This document shows positions 53,302 through 60,801 of a DNA stretch of 64,000 bases, in pieces; within the stretch, counting starts at the first letter, position 1; every line of letters begins with the position of its first letter. Position numbers and translations under genes: made by a program. The notes below the pieces were generated by a model. It saw only the letters and a program-made list of their open reading frames with translations, was not told the origin of the DNA and did not search any database. The DNA comes from Thioalkalivibrio sp. ALE31 (GTDB lineage: Bacteria; Pseudomonadota; Gammaproteobacteria; Ectothiorhodospirales; Ectothiorhodospiraceae): NCBI RefSeq assembly GCF_000377405.1, contig NZ_KB905022.1:310001-374000 (forward strand), written 5' to 3'.

Positions 53302-53775
53302 ATGAGTATTTCCAGGACCCTGAACAACTTTCTCGACGAGCATGCGGTGACCTACCAGGTCGTGCACCATCCGCATTCCGACTCGGCCAGCCGCACGGCC
53401 GAAGCGGCCCATGTGCCGGGGGACGCCGTGGCCAAGGCGGTGCTGCTGGTCGAGGAGGACGGGCAGTACCGCCTGGCCATCGTGCCGGCCACGCGCCGCG
53501 TGAAACTGGGACGCCTGCACCGGCTGCTGGGCGAGCATGTGGGCCTGGCCACCGAGGACGAGGTGGCCCGCGTGTTTGCCGACTGCGAACGCGGCGCCAT
53601 CCCCGCCCTTGGGCCGGCCTTCGGGCTGGAGACCCTGGTGGACGAAAGTCTGCTGGAGCAGCGCGACGTGTATCTCGAGGCCGGCGACCATGAATCTCTC
53701 GTGCACCTGCGTGAGGCGGATTTCCTGTACCTTCTCGGCCAGCCCCGCCGCGGCGACTTCAGCGCCCACGTCTGA
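53302..53775 (+). CDS. YbaK/ProXp-type aminoacyl-tRNA deacylase
   Basis: The 157-residue protein shows the YbaK fold: VTYQVVHHPHSDSASRTAEAAHVPGDAVAKAVLL, with the catalytic Lys in AKAVLL near residue 46. It also has VPATRRVKLGRL and GAIPALGPAFGLETLVDESLLEQ near 97. It hydrolyses mischarged tRNA such as Cys- or Ala-tRNA(Pro) in trans. It is 99 bases upstream of the cytosine deaminase on the same strand. Confidence 0.88.
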   Translation: MSISRTLNNFLDEHAVTYQVVHHPHSDSASRTAEAAHVPGDAVAKAVLLVEEDGQYRLAIVPATRRVKLGRLHRLLGEHVGLATEDEVARVFADCERGAIPALGPAFGLETLVDESLLEQRDVYLEAGDHESLVHLREADFLYLLGQPRRGDFSAHV

Positions 53776-53874
53776 GTTTCCGGCCCTGACGACACCCCGT
53801 CCCCCGAGCGAATTCGGTCTCGCGCGGCCACTTCGTCTATCGTCGGTGGCTGTCCTGCAGGAGGAGGTGGCTGG

Positions 53875-54321
53875 ATGACGACGATGGATCCGTTTCTGGA
53901 GATGGCGCTGGACGAGGCGCGCGAAGGCCTCGGTGAGGCGGGGATCCCGATTGGTTCGGTGCTGGTGCACCGGGGCGAGGTGATCGGGCGCGGACACAAC
54001 CGGCGCGTGCAGCAGGGCAGTGCCATCCTGCATGCCGAGATGGATGCGCTGGAGAACGCCGGGCGACAGCCCGCCCGGGTATACCGCGAGTGCACGCTCT
54101 ACACGACGCTGTCGCCCTGCGCGATGTGCAGCGGGGCCATCGTTCTCTACGGTATTCCGCACGTGATCATTGGCGAGAATGAGTCCTTTCTCGGTGAGGA
54201 GGACTGGCTGCGCGGGCACGGCATTCAGGTGGATGTGGTGCAGGACCCGGGCTGCCGCGAACTGATGCGGTCGTTTATCGAGAACCACCCCGAACTGTGG
54301 CACGAGGACATCGGCCACTGA
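53875..54321 (+). CDS. Cytosine deaminase, yeast Fcy1-type zinc enzyme
   Basis: A very strong GGAGGAGGTGG ribosome site precedes ATG 53875. The 148-residue protein has zinc motifs HAEMDALENAGR near residue 58 and SPCAMCSGAIVLYGIPHVIIGEN near 85. The full pattern, including the ending PELWHEDIGH and GRGHNRRVQQGSA, mirrors yeast cytosine deaminase rather than tRNA adenosine deaminase TadA. The expected reaction is cytosine to uracil. This adds to nucleobase salvage genes in the window. Confidence 0.85.
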   Translation: MTTMDPFLEMALDEAREGLGEAGIPIGSVLVHRGEVIGRGHNRRVQQGSAILHAEMDALENAGRQPARVYRECTLYTTLSPCAMCSGAIVLYGIPHVIIGENESFLGEEDWLRGHGIQVDVVQDPGCRELMRSFIENHPELWHEDIGH

Positions 54322-54347
54322 CACCACCTTCCGGCGACTGCGCGGGC

Positions 54348-55418
54348 TCAGGGGCCTTCGCGGGGCGGCGGGTCGGCGTAGGGGTAGTCGCTCGCCTCCA
54401 GGTTTTCCTGGAAGCTTTCGAGGCGTTCCACGGCCAGGTCGGTGCGGTTGAACTGGGCGATGTGGAACAGGGCGTCGCCCTCGTTGATCAGCGGCAGGTT
54501 GAGTTCGCCGATGATGATGCCGGAGGCGGGGGCGAGGATCTCGGTCTCGGTCTCGCCGAAGGGGTCGGAGACGATGGCCAGCCGGGTCTGGTCGCGCACG
54601 ACCCGGTCGCCCTGGCGCACGAAGGTCCGCAGGATGCCGCTTTGCGGCGCCCGGACCCAGCCGCTGGTGCGGGCCATGATGGGCTCCTTGCGCGGGCGCC
54701 GGCGCACGGCCGGGAGCATCTCCAGGTGGCGCATGACCTCGATGATGCCGTGTACCCCGCCGCGGATGGAGAGCTCGTCGAAGCGCAAGGCCTCGCCGGC
54801 CTCGTAGAGCAGGATCGGGATCTGGCGTTCCGCGGCCGCCTCGCGCAGGGAGCCGTCGCGCAGCGCGGAGTTGAGGATTACCGGTGCGCCGAAGGCGCGG
54901 GCGAGCTCGCGGGTTTCCGTATGGTCCAGGTTGGCGCGGATCTGTGGCAGGTTGGACCGGTGGATGGCGCCGGTATGGAGGTCGATTCCGTGCGTGCAGC
55001 GCTGGACGATCTCGCGCATGAACAGCCGCGCGACCCGGGCGCCCAGCGAGCCCTTCTGTGATCCCGGAAAACAGCGATTCAGGTCGCGCCGGTCGGGCAG
55101 GTAGCGGCTCTGGTTGATGAAGCCGTGCATGTTCACCACGGGCACGGCGATCAGGGTGCCCTTCATGCGCCGCAGGGCGGGCACCTTGAGCAGGCGGCGG
55201 ATGATCTCGACGCCGTTGATCTCGTCGCCGTGGATGGCGGCACTGACGAACAGCACCGGCCCCTTGCGCCGGCCGCACAGGACCTGCACCGGCATGTGTG
55301 TCGGGGTGTGCGTGTAAAGCGCGCTCAGCTGCAATTCCACCGTGCGGCGTTCGCCCGGGCGGACGGTGATGCCGCCGATCGTGATCGGGTCGTTGCGAAC
55401 GGCCCGCGGAGTCGCCAT
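54348..55418 (-). CDS. Succinylglutamate desuccinylase/aspartoacylase family protein
   Basis: The start ATG 55418 overlaps the RimK stop by one base (TAATG). The 356-residue protein is a zinc carboxypeptidase-fold acylase: AAIHGDEINGVEIIRRLL (zinc His/Glu) near residue 65, DLNRCFPG near 115, and the third ligand in DLHTGAIHRSNLPQIR. Its C-terminal third (about 260-345) resembles a biotinyl-lipoyl-type domain. It is the third gene of a RimB-RimK-acylase operon, as seen in other proteobacteria with the ribosomal S6 modification system. Confidence 0.9.
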   Translation of the reverse strand: MATPRAVRNDPITIGGITVRPGERRTVELQLSALYTHTPTHMPVQVLCGRRKGPVLFVSAAIHGDEINGVEIIRRLLKVPALRRMKGTLIAVPVVNMHGFINQSRYLPDRRDLNRCFPGSQKGSLGARVARLFMREIVQRCTHGIDLHTGAIHRSNLPQIRANLDHTETRELARAFGAPVILNSALRDGSLREAAAERQIPILLYEAGEALRFDELSIRGGVHGIIEVMRHLEMLPAVRRRPRKEPIMARTSGWVRAPQSGILRTFVRQGDRVVRDQTRLAIVSDPFGETETEILAPASGIIIGELNLPLINEGDALFHIAQFNRTDLAVERLESFQENLEASDYPYADPPPREGP

Positions 55419-56323
55419 TAGCCGCGGCCCTTGGTCTTGGTCCGGTTGGGTTTGGCGTTCTTCTCGATGAAGTCGATGATCATGCCCGCCACGTCCTTGC
55501 CGGAGGCGTTCTCGATGCCTTCCAGGCCGGGCGACGAGTTGACCTCCATGACCACGGCGCCGTGGTTGGAGCGCAGCAGGTCCACACCGCAGACGTTCAG
55601 CCCCATCACCTTGGCCGCGCGCACGGCGGTGGCGCGTTCTTCCGGGGTAATGCGGCACAGCGTGGCGCTGCCGCCACGGTGCAGGTTGGAGCGGAACTCG
55701 CCTTCCTTCGCCTGGCGCTTCATGGCGGCGACGACCTTGTCGCCGATCACGAAGCAGCGGATGTCCGAGCCCTTGGCCTCCTTGATGTATTCCTGCACCA
55801 GGATGTGCTGCTTCAGGCCCATGAAGGCCTGGATGACACTCTCGGCCGCCTGCTTGGTCTCGGCCAGTACCACCCCAAGGCCCTGGGTGCCTTCCAGCAG
55901 CTTGATCACGCAGGGCGCGCCGCCCACGGTGGCCAGCAGGTCGTCGATGTCGTCCGGCGAGTGTGCAAACCCGGTGACCGGCAGGCCGATACCGCGGCGC
56001 GACAGGAGCTGCAGGCTGCGCAGCTTGTCGCGCGAGCGCGAGATGCCGACGGACTCGTTCAGCGGATAGACGTTCATCATCTCGAACTGGCGCAGCACGG
56101 CGGTGCCGTAGAACGTGATGGACGCCCCGATGCGCGGGATGACCGCGTTGAACTGGTCGAGGATGTCACCCTTGTAGTGGATCTGCGGGTTGTGCGCGGT
56201 GATGTTCATGTAGCAGCGCAGCGGGTCCACCACACGGACCTCGTGGCCCCGCTGGTCGGCGGCCTCGACCAGGCGTCGGGTGGAGTAGAGCTTGCTGTTA
56301 CGCGAGAGGATGCCGAGTTTCAT
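55418..56323 (-). CDS. rimK: RimK-type ATP-grasp alpha-L-glutamate ligase
   Basis: The product has 301 residues: an N-terminal preATP-grasp domain ([18 protein letters not shown]) and ATP-grasp core with [19 protein letters not shown] near residue 97, [17 protein letters not shown] near 135 and metal-binding [14 protein letters not shown] near 262. RimK adds glutamates to the C-terminus of ribosomal protein S6. The first ATG overlaps the RimB-like stop as ATGA, showing coupling on both sides. Confidence 0.95.
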   Translation of the reverse strand: MKLGILSRNSKLYSTRRLVEAADQRGHEVRVVDPLRCYMNITAHNPQIHYKGDILDQFNAVIPRIGASITFYGTAVLRQFEMMNVYPLNESVGISRSRDKLRSLQLLSRRGIGLPVTGFAHSPDDIDDLLATVGGAPCVIKLLEGTQGLGVVLAETKQAAESVIQAFMGLKQHILVQEYIKEAKGSDIRCFVIGDKVVAAMKRQAKEGEFRSNLHRGGSATLCRITPEERATAVRAAKVMGLNVCGVDLLRSNHGAVVMEVNSSPGLEGIENASGKDVAGMIIDFIEKNAKPNRTKTKGRG

Positions 56324-56823
56324 TCAGGCGCCTGCTGGGCTGTCGGGGTGGACGGACGATGGCTGGCAATGAACGAGGCCTGGGGATCGACCAGGAAGCG
56401 ACCCCGCATGGCCTCGCGGCCAAGCAACATGCGAAAGAGCATGGTATCGCGGCTGGTCAGGGAAAGCTCAACGGGCAACAGCAGCGGGCCCAGTTGCACG
56501 CGGGTGGCGATGAAATAGCGATCGCCGCTGTGTCCGCCGGAGTCGGTGACGCGGCGGATGTCCAGTACCGGGGCCTCGCACCAGACCTCGGTTGTGGCGT
56601 CGTGCTGGTGAGGGTGAATGCCGAAGCGTACCCATTCGTGACCGTCACGGGTGAACGGCTCGATGTGGAAGGTGTGGAGCGCAGAGCTGCGCGCGCCGGT
56701 ATCGACCTTGCACTTGATGGCGGGGATCCCGAGATCGGGGAGCCCGACCCATTCGCGCCAGCCGAGGATGGGCGCCTCGCGGGTTTGCGGTGTAGTTTGG
56801 CTGGAAGGGGACGGGTGATCCAC
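56320..56823 (-). CDS. RimB-like retropepsin-fold protease (DUF785)
   Basis: I place the start at GTG 56823, which has GGGAG six bases upstream. GTG 56853 is possible but has none. The 167-residue protein has [30 protein letters not shown], with the DTG aspartic-protease motif near residue 40, and [15 protein letters not shown] near 140. The family is linked to RimK and trims or controls S6 glutamylation. It is the first gene of the three-gene operon. Confidence 0.87.
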   Translation of the reverse strand: MDHPSPSSQTTPQTREAPILGWREWVGLPDLGIPAIKCKVDTGARSSALHTFHIEPFTRDGHEWVRFGIHPHQHDATTEVWCEAPVLDIRRVTDSGGHSGDRYFIATRVQLGPLLLPVELSLTSRDTMLFRMLLGREAMRGRFLVDPQASFIASHRPSTPTAQQAPE

Positions 56824-56920
56824 GTCGGCTCCCGGTGCGGGTGGAAGCCTCACTATAGCGAATCACCCGCCCGCTGCGAGCGGCCGGGGTCACTTGGTTG
56901 CATGTGACCCCGAGGAGGGT

Positions 56921-57385
56921 TCAGTCCTCGGCGATCGCCGCGTTGGTCAGGTTGTCCAGCGCGTTGCTCATGGTATCCAGGATGTCGTCCCGGTCGTCGA
57001 TCCCGTGGCGTTCGGCCATCCATTCCGGATCGTTGTACGCCAGCCAGGTCTGGCCGTCGTCATCGGTCCAGGCCAGCGCCTTCATCGGCAGGTCGATGCC
57101 CGCGGTCTGCTGGCTGGTGAACATGTGGCTGCCCAGTGCCGGGTTGCCGAACAGCAGGAGGTCGGTAGGACCGAGGTCGATGTCCACACCGTCGGCCTTT
57201 GCCGCATGGTCCCAGCGCAGGGCGACGCCGACGTCGTTGGCTGCGAGCGCGTTCTCCAGCCGATCCAGGGTCTCGGAGGCCGAATGCGGGCTGGTCTTGG
57301 CGATCATGCCGGGGACGTCGACTGCCAGCGCCGGTGTCGCGGTCACGGCCAGGGGCAGCAGGGCAGTGAGCAGAGTCTTTTTCAT
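56921..57385 (-). CDS. Periplasmic DUF302 family protein
   Basis: The product has 154 residues from ATG 57385. The signal peptide is MKKTLLTALLPLAVTATPALA. The DUF302 domain follows: TSPHSASETLDRLENALAANDVGVALRWDHAA, LLLFGNPALGSHMFTSQQTAGIDLP near 88 and ALAWTDDDGQTWLAYNDPEW. Such proteins are common in sulfur-oxidising bacteria but have no settled function. A 262-base gap precedes it; I see only an 11-base inverted repeat there. Confidence 0.9.
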   Translation of the reverse strand: MKKTLLTALLPLAVTATPALAVDVPGMIAKTSPHSASETLDRLENALAANDVGVALRWDHAAKADGVDIDLGPTDLLLFGNPALGSHMFTSQQTAGIDLPMKALAWTDDDGQTWLAYNDPEWMAERHGIDDRDDILDTMSNALDNLTNAAIAED

Positions 57386-57570
57386 GACGAGGTCCTTGTC
57401 TCGGGGAGAATTGAACAGGTCGGGCCGGAGAGCGGTGGGCCGTTGCCCCGGGTTGCACCTGCGTGGAAAACCCACGGCGGGGAAGGTAGACGATCGATAC
57501 AGATTTTGCAGGGCCCCTCGCGACGATGGTCGGTTCGGGGCCTGAATTCGGGGGCAGTCTGCCGGGGCGG

Positions 57571-57620
57571 GCGGACGCCGGCCATGCTCGACCGGCCGGG
57601 AGACATGTTCCGGCGTCCGC
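57571..57620. repeat. 11-bp inverted repeat between DsrE-like and DUF302 genes
   Basis: GCGGACGCCGG (57571-57581) and CCGGCGTCCGC (57610-57620) are perfect inverted copies with a 28-base spacer, about 30 bases past the DsrE-like gene's stop. It could be a terminator stem without a U-tract or an operator for the DUF302 gene. Confidence 0.4.
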
Positions 57621-57647
57621 CAGGTTGGGGAGGTGGCGAGGTCTGCG

Positions 57648-58151
57648 TCACTGCATCAGCAGGTAGCCTTCATGCTGCAGTTCGATGATCTCGGCGTCGG
57701 CCATCGGCACGACGTTCACGAAGCCGTGGATGTCCTCGAGCTCGATCCCGCGCAGGCGGGCGGAGGCTTCGCACATGCGGAACTCGATATTGCCGGCCTG
57801 TGTCAGCGAGCGGGCGCGGCGCATCAGTTCTTCGTGCTCGTCGAATTCGTCGCGGGTGAAGTAAGGCACTTCCTGCCCGTGCAGCACCATCACGATGTGC
57901 GATTCGAACGGGTCGGCCTCGTAGACATTGTTCAGCATGCTCACCCGATCCAGCACCATTTCCAGCTCGCGCGGGCTGCTGGTGTAGACGTCATAGACCA
58001 CCTTGCGGGGCTCGTAGGGGCGATCTATCTTCTCGGCGGAACCCCACGGCAGGTTATCGTCCGCGCCGGCAACCAACGGGGTGGCCAGCAGGCTGACGGC
58101 GGCCAGCAGGATCAGCAGCAGTCGGGTTACGGGACAGTTTTTCCGGTTCAT
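57648..58151 (-). CDS. Exported DsrE-like protein
   Basis: The 167-residue protein has a signal peptide (VTRLLLILLAAVSLLATPLVAGA). Its mature domain has the DsrE/F-like alpha-beta pattern: KVVYDVYTSSPRELEMVLDRV, ESHIVMVLHGQEVPYFT and IEFRMCEASARLRGIELED, with one conserved Cys near residue 127. DsrE-type proteins carry sulfur. An exported member with a single Cys could handle reduced sulfur in the periplasm, but this is inference. It is a probable single gene. Confidence 0.82.
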   Translation of the reverse strand: MNRKNCPVTRLLLILLAAVSLLATPLVAGADDNLPWGSAEKIDRPYEPRKVVYDVYTSSPRELEMVLDRVSMLNNVYEADPFESHIVMVLHGQEVPYFTRDEFDEHEELMRRARSLTQAGNIEFRMCEASARLRGIELEDIHGFVNVVPMADAEIIELQHEGYLLMQ

Positions 58152-58228
58152 GAGTGGCTCCTTGGTTGCTTTGCCTCGTTGAGGGTGGACGCTTTGCCGT
58201 AGCGAAACGTTCCTTGCGACGCGGGACG

Positions 58229-59317
58229 CTACATGCGGGTCTCGGGCCCCTGGTTCCGCAGTACGCGCTCGAGGACCGATTCCATCGCGAAGGTGATGCG
58301 CCGGCCCAGCGTCTGGGGACGGTGATAGGTCAGTTCGAATACGTCCGCCTCGCGGGTCAGTTCCAGCAGCAGATCATCGCTGGTGCGCAGTTCGTCGGCC
58401 AGGCCCATCTCGCGGGCCTGTTCGCCATACCAGTGTTCGCCGGTGGCGACCTGCTCGAGGTCCAGTTGCGGGCGGTAGCGGGCCAGGAAGGTCTTGAACA
58501 GCTCATGCGCCTCTTCGAGTTGCTCGCGGAACTTCTTGCGGCCCTCGTCGGTGTTCTCGCCCAGCATGGTCAGGGTGCGCTTGTACTCGCCGGCGGTCAG
58601 CAGTTCGACGTCGATGTCGTTGCGTGACAGCCAGCGGTGAAAATTGGGAATCTGCGCGACCACGCCGATCGAGCCCAGCACCGCGAAGGGGGCGGCCACG
58701 ATGCGGTGGCCGACCGCCGCCATCATGTAGCCGCCGCTGGCGGCCACGCGGTCCACGGCCACGGTCAGGTCCAGACCCCCTTCGCGCAGGCGGGCCAGCT
58801 GGGCGGCGGCCAGCCCGTAGGAGGGGACCAGGCCCCCTGGACTTTCCAGGCAGACAATCGCCCGGTCCTGGTCCGGCCGCGCCATCGTGAGGATCGCGGT
58901 GACTTCCTCGCGCAGGCTTTCGACACTGGAGGCGCGGATGTCGCCGTCGAAACGCAGCACGTACACGCGGGGGCGTTCGGTCGTCGAACCGTCGTCCGGA
59001 GGCGCATCGCCGGATTGCGTCATGTCCGCGCTCCCCGATCCTTCCGCCTGCGACGGGGCATCGTGGGCTCGCCCCAGCTTGCGACGGCTCCAGGCGCGCA
59101 GGCGCTCGAGCCGACCACGGCGGCGTTCAACGGCTCGGCGCACGGTTTTCTCCATGCGCTCGAAGCGGTCGTTCAGGCGCTTGACCTGCAGGCGGTCCGG
59201 CCGTCGCTCGCGCGAGCGGGCGAGCAGGCCGGCGAACGCACTCAGCACGATGAGCGCGGCGATTACGGCCGTGGCGGCCTTGGCGAGGAAGAGTCCGTAT
59301 TCCTGCAGAAATTCCAT
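58229..59317 (-). CDS. sohB: SohB-type membrane serine protease (S49 family)
   Basis: The start at ATG 59317 gives 362 residues: an N-terminal transmembrane helix (about 8-35), a charged linker and the signal-peptide-peptidase-like S49 domain. The nucleophile is in GSIGVVAQIPNF near residue 218, and the catalytic Lys follows in AGEYKRTLTMLGEN near 247. RVAASGGYMMA is the preceding substrate-binding strand. It cleaves membrane-associated peptides. It lies 64 bases from the divergent ORF6N-like gene. Confidence 0.92.
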   Translation of the reverse strand: MEFLQEYGLFLAKAATAVIAALIVLSAFAGLLARSRERRPDRLQVKRLNDRFERMEKTVRRAVERRRGRLERLRAWSRRKLGRAHDAPSQAEGSGSADMTQSGDAPPDDGSTTERPRVYVLRFDGDIRASSVESLREEVTAILTMARPDQDRAIVCLESPGGLVPSYGLAAAQLARLREGGLDLTVAVDRVAASGGYMMAAVGHRIVAAPFAVLGSIGVVAQIPNFHRWLSRNDIDVELLTAGEYKRTLTMLGENTDEGRKKFREQLEEAHELFKTFLARYRPQLDLEQVATGEHWYGEQAREMGLADELRTSDDLLLELTREADVFELTYHRPQTLGRRITFAMESVLERVLRNQGPETRM

Positions 59318-59381
59318 TTCGTGTCCCGGTTGAATGGGGTTGCGTGGTGAGCCGCGAAGGCGGTGTGTGCATAATGCCAGC

Positions 59382-59771
59382 ATGGATACCGATACAGTTG
59401 AAGACCCCCGGAGCGCGGGACGGTTTCACGGCCAGGAAGGTTCCGCGGCCGGTCCGGTTCCCGAGCCGATCATTCACGCCGGGTATGCCACGCTGAGCCT
59501 GCGCCAGATCGACGACTGGAACGGGGTGCCCAAGGGCACGGCCTTTCGCCTGTTCAAGGCACGCAAGGACCAGCTGCGCGAGGGCGTGGATTTCTTCTAC
59601 ATCCCCGAAGGCAGCCACCCCGAACTGACCGAGACCCTGCGCCTGGATGGCCGAATCTATCCCTCCACCGTACACCTGGTACTGCTGACCGGCGCCGCCT
59701 ATGCCCGCCTGCGCGAGGAGTGGCATGCGCGCACTCACAAGCCGGGTTGCGGATGCCCCGACGAACACTGA
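59382..59771 (+). CDS. ORF6N-like DNA-binding domain protein
   Basis: The product has 129 residues from ATG 59382. The segment TLSLRQIDDWNGVPKGTAFRLFKARKDQLREGVDFFYIP followed by LLTGAAYARL has the order of an ORF6N/KilA-N-like module, often phage- or regulator-associated. No other phage gene is near. The tail ends with CGCPDEH, which could bind metal. The LysR gene follows after 40 bases on the same strand. Confidence 0.55.
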   Translation: MDTDTVEDPRSAGRFHGQEGSAAGPVPEPIIHAGYATLSLRQIDDWNGVPKGTAFRLFKARKDQLREGVDFFYIPEGSHPELTETLRLDGRIYPSTVHLVLLTGAAYARLREEWHARTHKPGCGCPDEH

Positions 59772-59811
59772 CAGGGCGCGGCCCCATGGGCCTGTCCGAG
59801 CGGGCCGATTG

Positions 59812-60699
59812 ATGCGTGTCACCCTTGAACAGTGGCGGATGCTGCAGGCGGTGGTGGAGGCCGGCGGCTTTGCGCGTGCCGCCGAACGGGTGCACAAGAG
59901 TCCGTCGAGCATCAACCATGCGGTGCAGAAGCTGGAAGAGCAGCTGGGGGTGGATGTCTTCGAGGTGCAGGGCCGCAAGGCCGTACTCACCCCGGCGGGC
60001 GAGGCGCTTTTGCGCCGGGCCGGGCATCTGCTCGAAGAGGCGGCGGAGATCGAGAACCTGGCCGGCGCGCTGGCGGCAGGGGTGGAATCCGAGATCCGGC
60101 TGGCGGTGGACCAGCTGCTGCCGCGCGAGCCGGTGATCCGGGCGCTGGAGACCTTCTCGAAGGCCTACCCGGCCACCCGGATCCAGCTGCACGAGGTGGT
60201 GCTGAGCGGGGGGCCGGACATGCTCCGGGAAGCGGCCGTGGACATTCTGCTGGGGCCGGAACTGCCTTCCGGTTATCTCGGGAGCTGTCTGGGCGAGTTG
60301 TCGATGGTCTGCGTCGCGCATCCCTCGCATCCCCTCGCCCAGACGGAGGCGGCCCTGACCCGGCGCGATCTGCAGGCACACCGCCAGGTGGTGGTGCGCG
60401 ATTCCGGCGACCAGGGAGGTGGCCAGGGCGGCTGGGTCGAGGCGGACCAGCGCTGGACGGTCTCGCACATGGGCACGGCCTGCGAGATCCTGCGTTCGGG
60501 CATCGGGTTCGCCTGGGTGCCGGAGGATCGCATCGCGGGGGATCTTGCCGCCGGCCGCCTGGTCGAATTGCATCTGGAGGCCGGGGCGCGCCACCGGGTG
60601 CCGTTCTACATTACGCATGCTGATCGTGATCGCGCCGGCGTGGCCAGCCGGTCCCTGATGGCAGCACTGGAACAAGGCTTCCGAGGCGAGCCTTCATAG
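59812..60699 (+). CDS. LysR family transcriptional regulator
   Basis: The product has 295 residues. The N-terminal winged helix has LEQWRMLQAVVEAGGFARAAERVHKSPSSINHAVQKLEEQLGVDVF, classic for LysR. An effector-binding domain follows from about residue 90, with HPSHPLAQTEAALTRRDL and GIGFAWVPEDRI. It probably controls itself and a nearby gene, with an unknown inducer. An alternative upstream ATG at 59701 would overlap the ORF6N-like gene and is rejected. Confidence 0.93.
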   Translation: MRVTLEQWRMLQAVVEAGGFARAAERVHKSPSSINHAVQKLEEQLGVDVFEVQGRKAVLTPAGEALLRRAGHLLEEAAEIENLAGALAAGVESEIRLAVDQLLPREPVIRALETFSKAYPATRIQLHEVVLSGGPDMLREAAVDILLGPELPSGYLGSCLGELSMVCVAHPSHPLAQTEAALTRRDLQAHRQVVVRDSGDQGGGQGGWVEADQRWTVSHMGTACEILRSGIGFAWVPEDRIAGDLAAGRLVELHLEAGARHRVPFYITHADRDRAGVASRSLMAALEQGFRGEPS

Positions 60700-60712
60700 T
60701 CAGGCAAAGCTT

Positions 60713-60732
60713 GTGGGAGCGGGCTTGCCCGC
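60713..60732. repeat. REP-like hairpin upstream of NAGGN amidotransferase
   Basis: GTGGGAGCGGGCTTGCCCGC matches the TGTGGGAGCGGGCTTGCCCGCGAA repeat well known from gammaproteobacteria. GCGGGC and GCCCGC pair across a two-base loop (60719-60732). It lies 14 bases past the LysR stop and 70 bases before the amidotransferase start. A partial inverted copy continues to about 60770. Confidence 0.7.
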
Positions 60733-60801
60733 GAAGCGCCGGCCCGCGCCGGATCGTGCCCGCAAGCCTGAGCGCAATACCCAATCACAAGGAAAGAACC
60801 A

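Noticed and set aside
53266-55278. 670-codon minus-strand open frame
   Set aside because: It spans antisense YbaK and cytosine deaminase and an alternative frame of the acylase; all three real genes have strong motifs.
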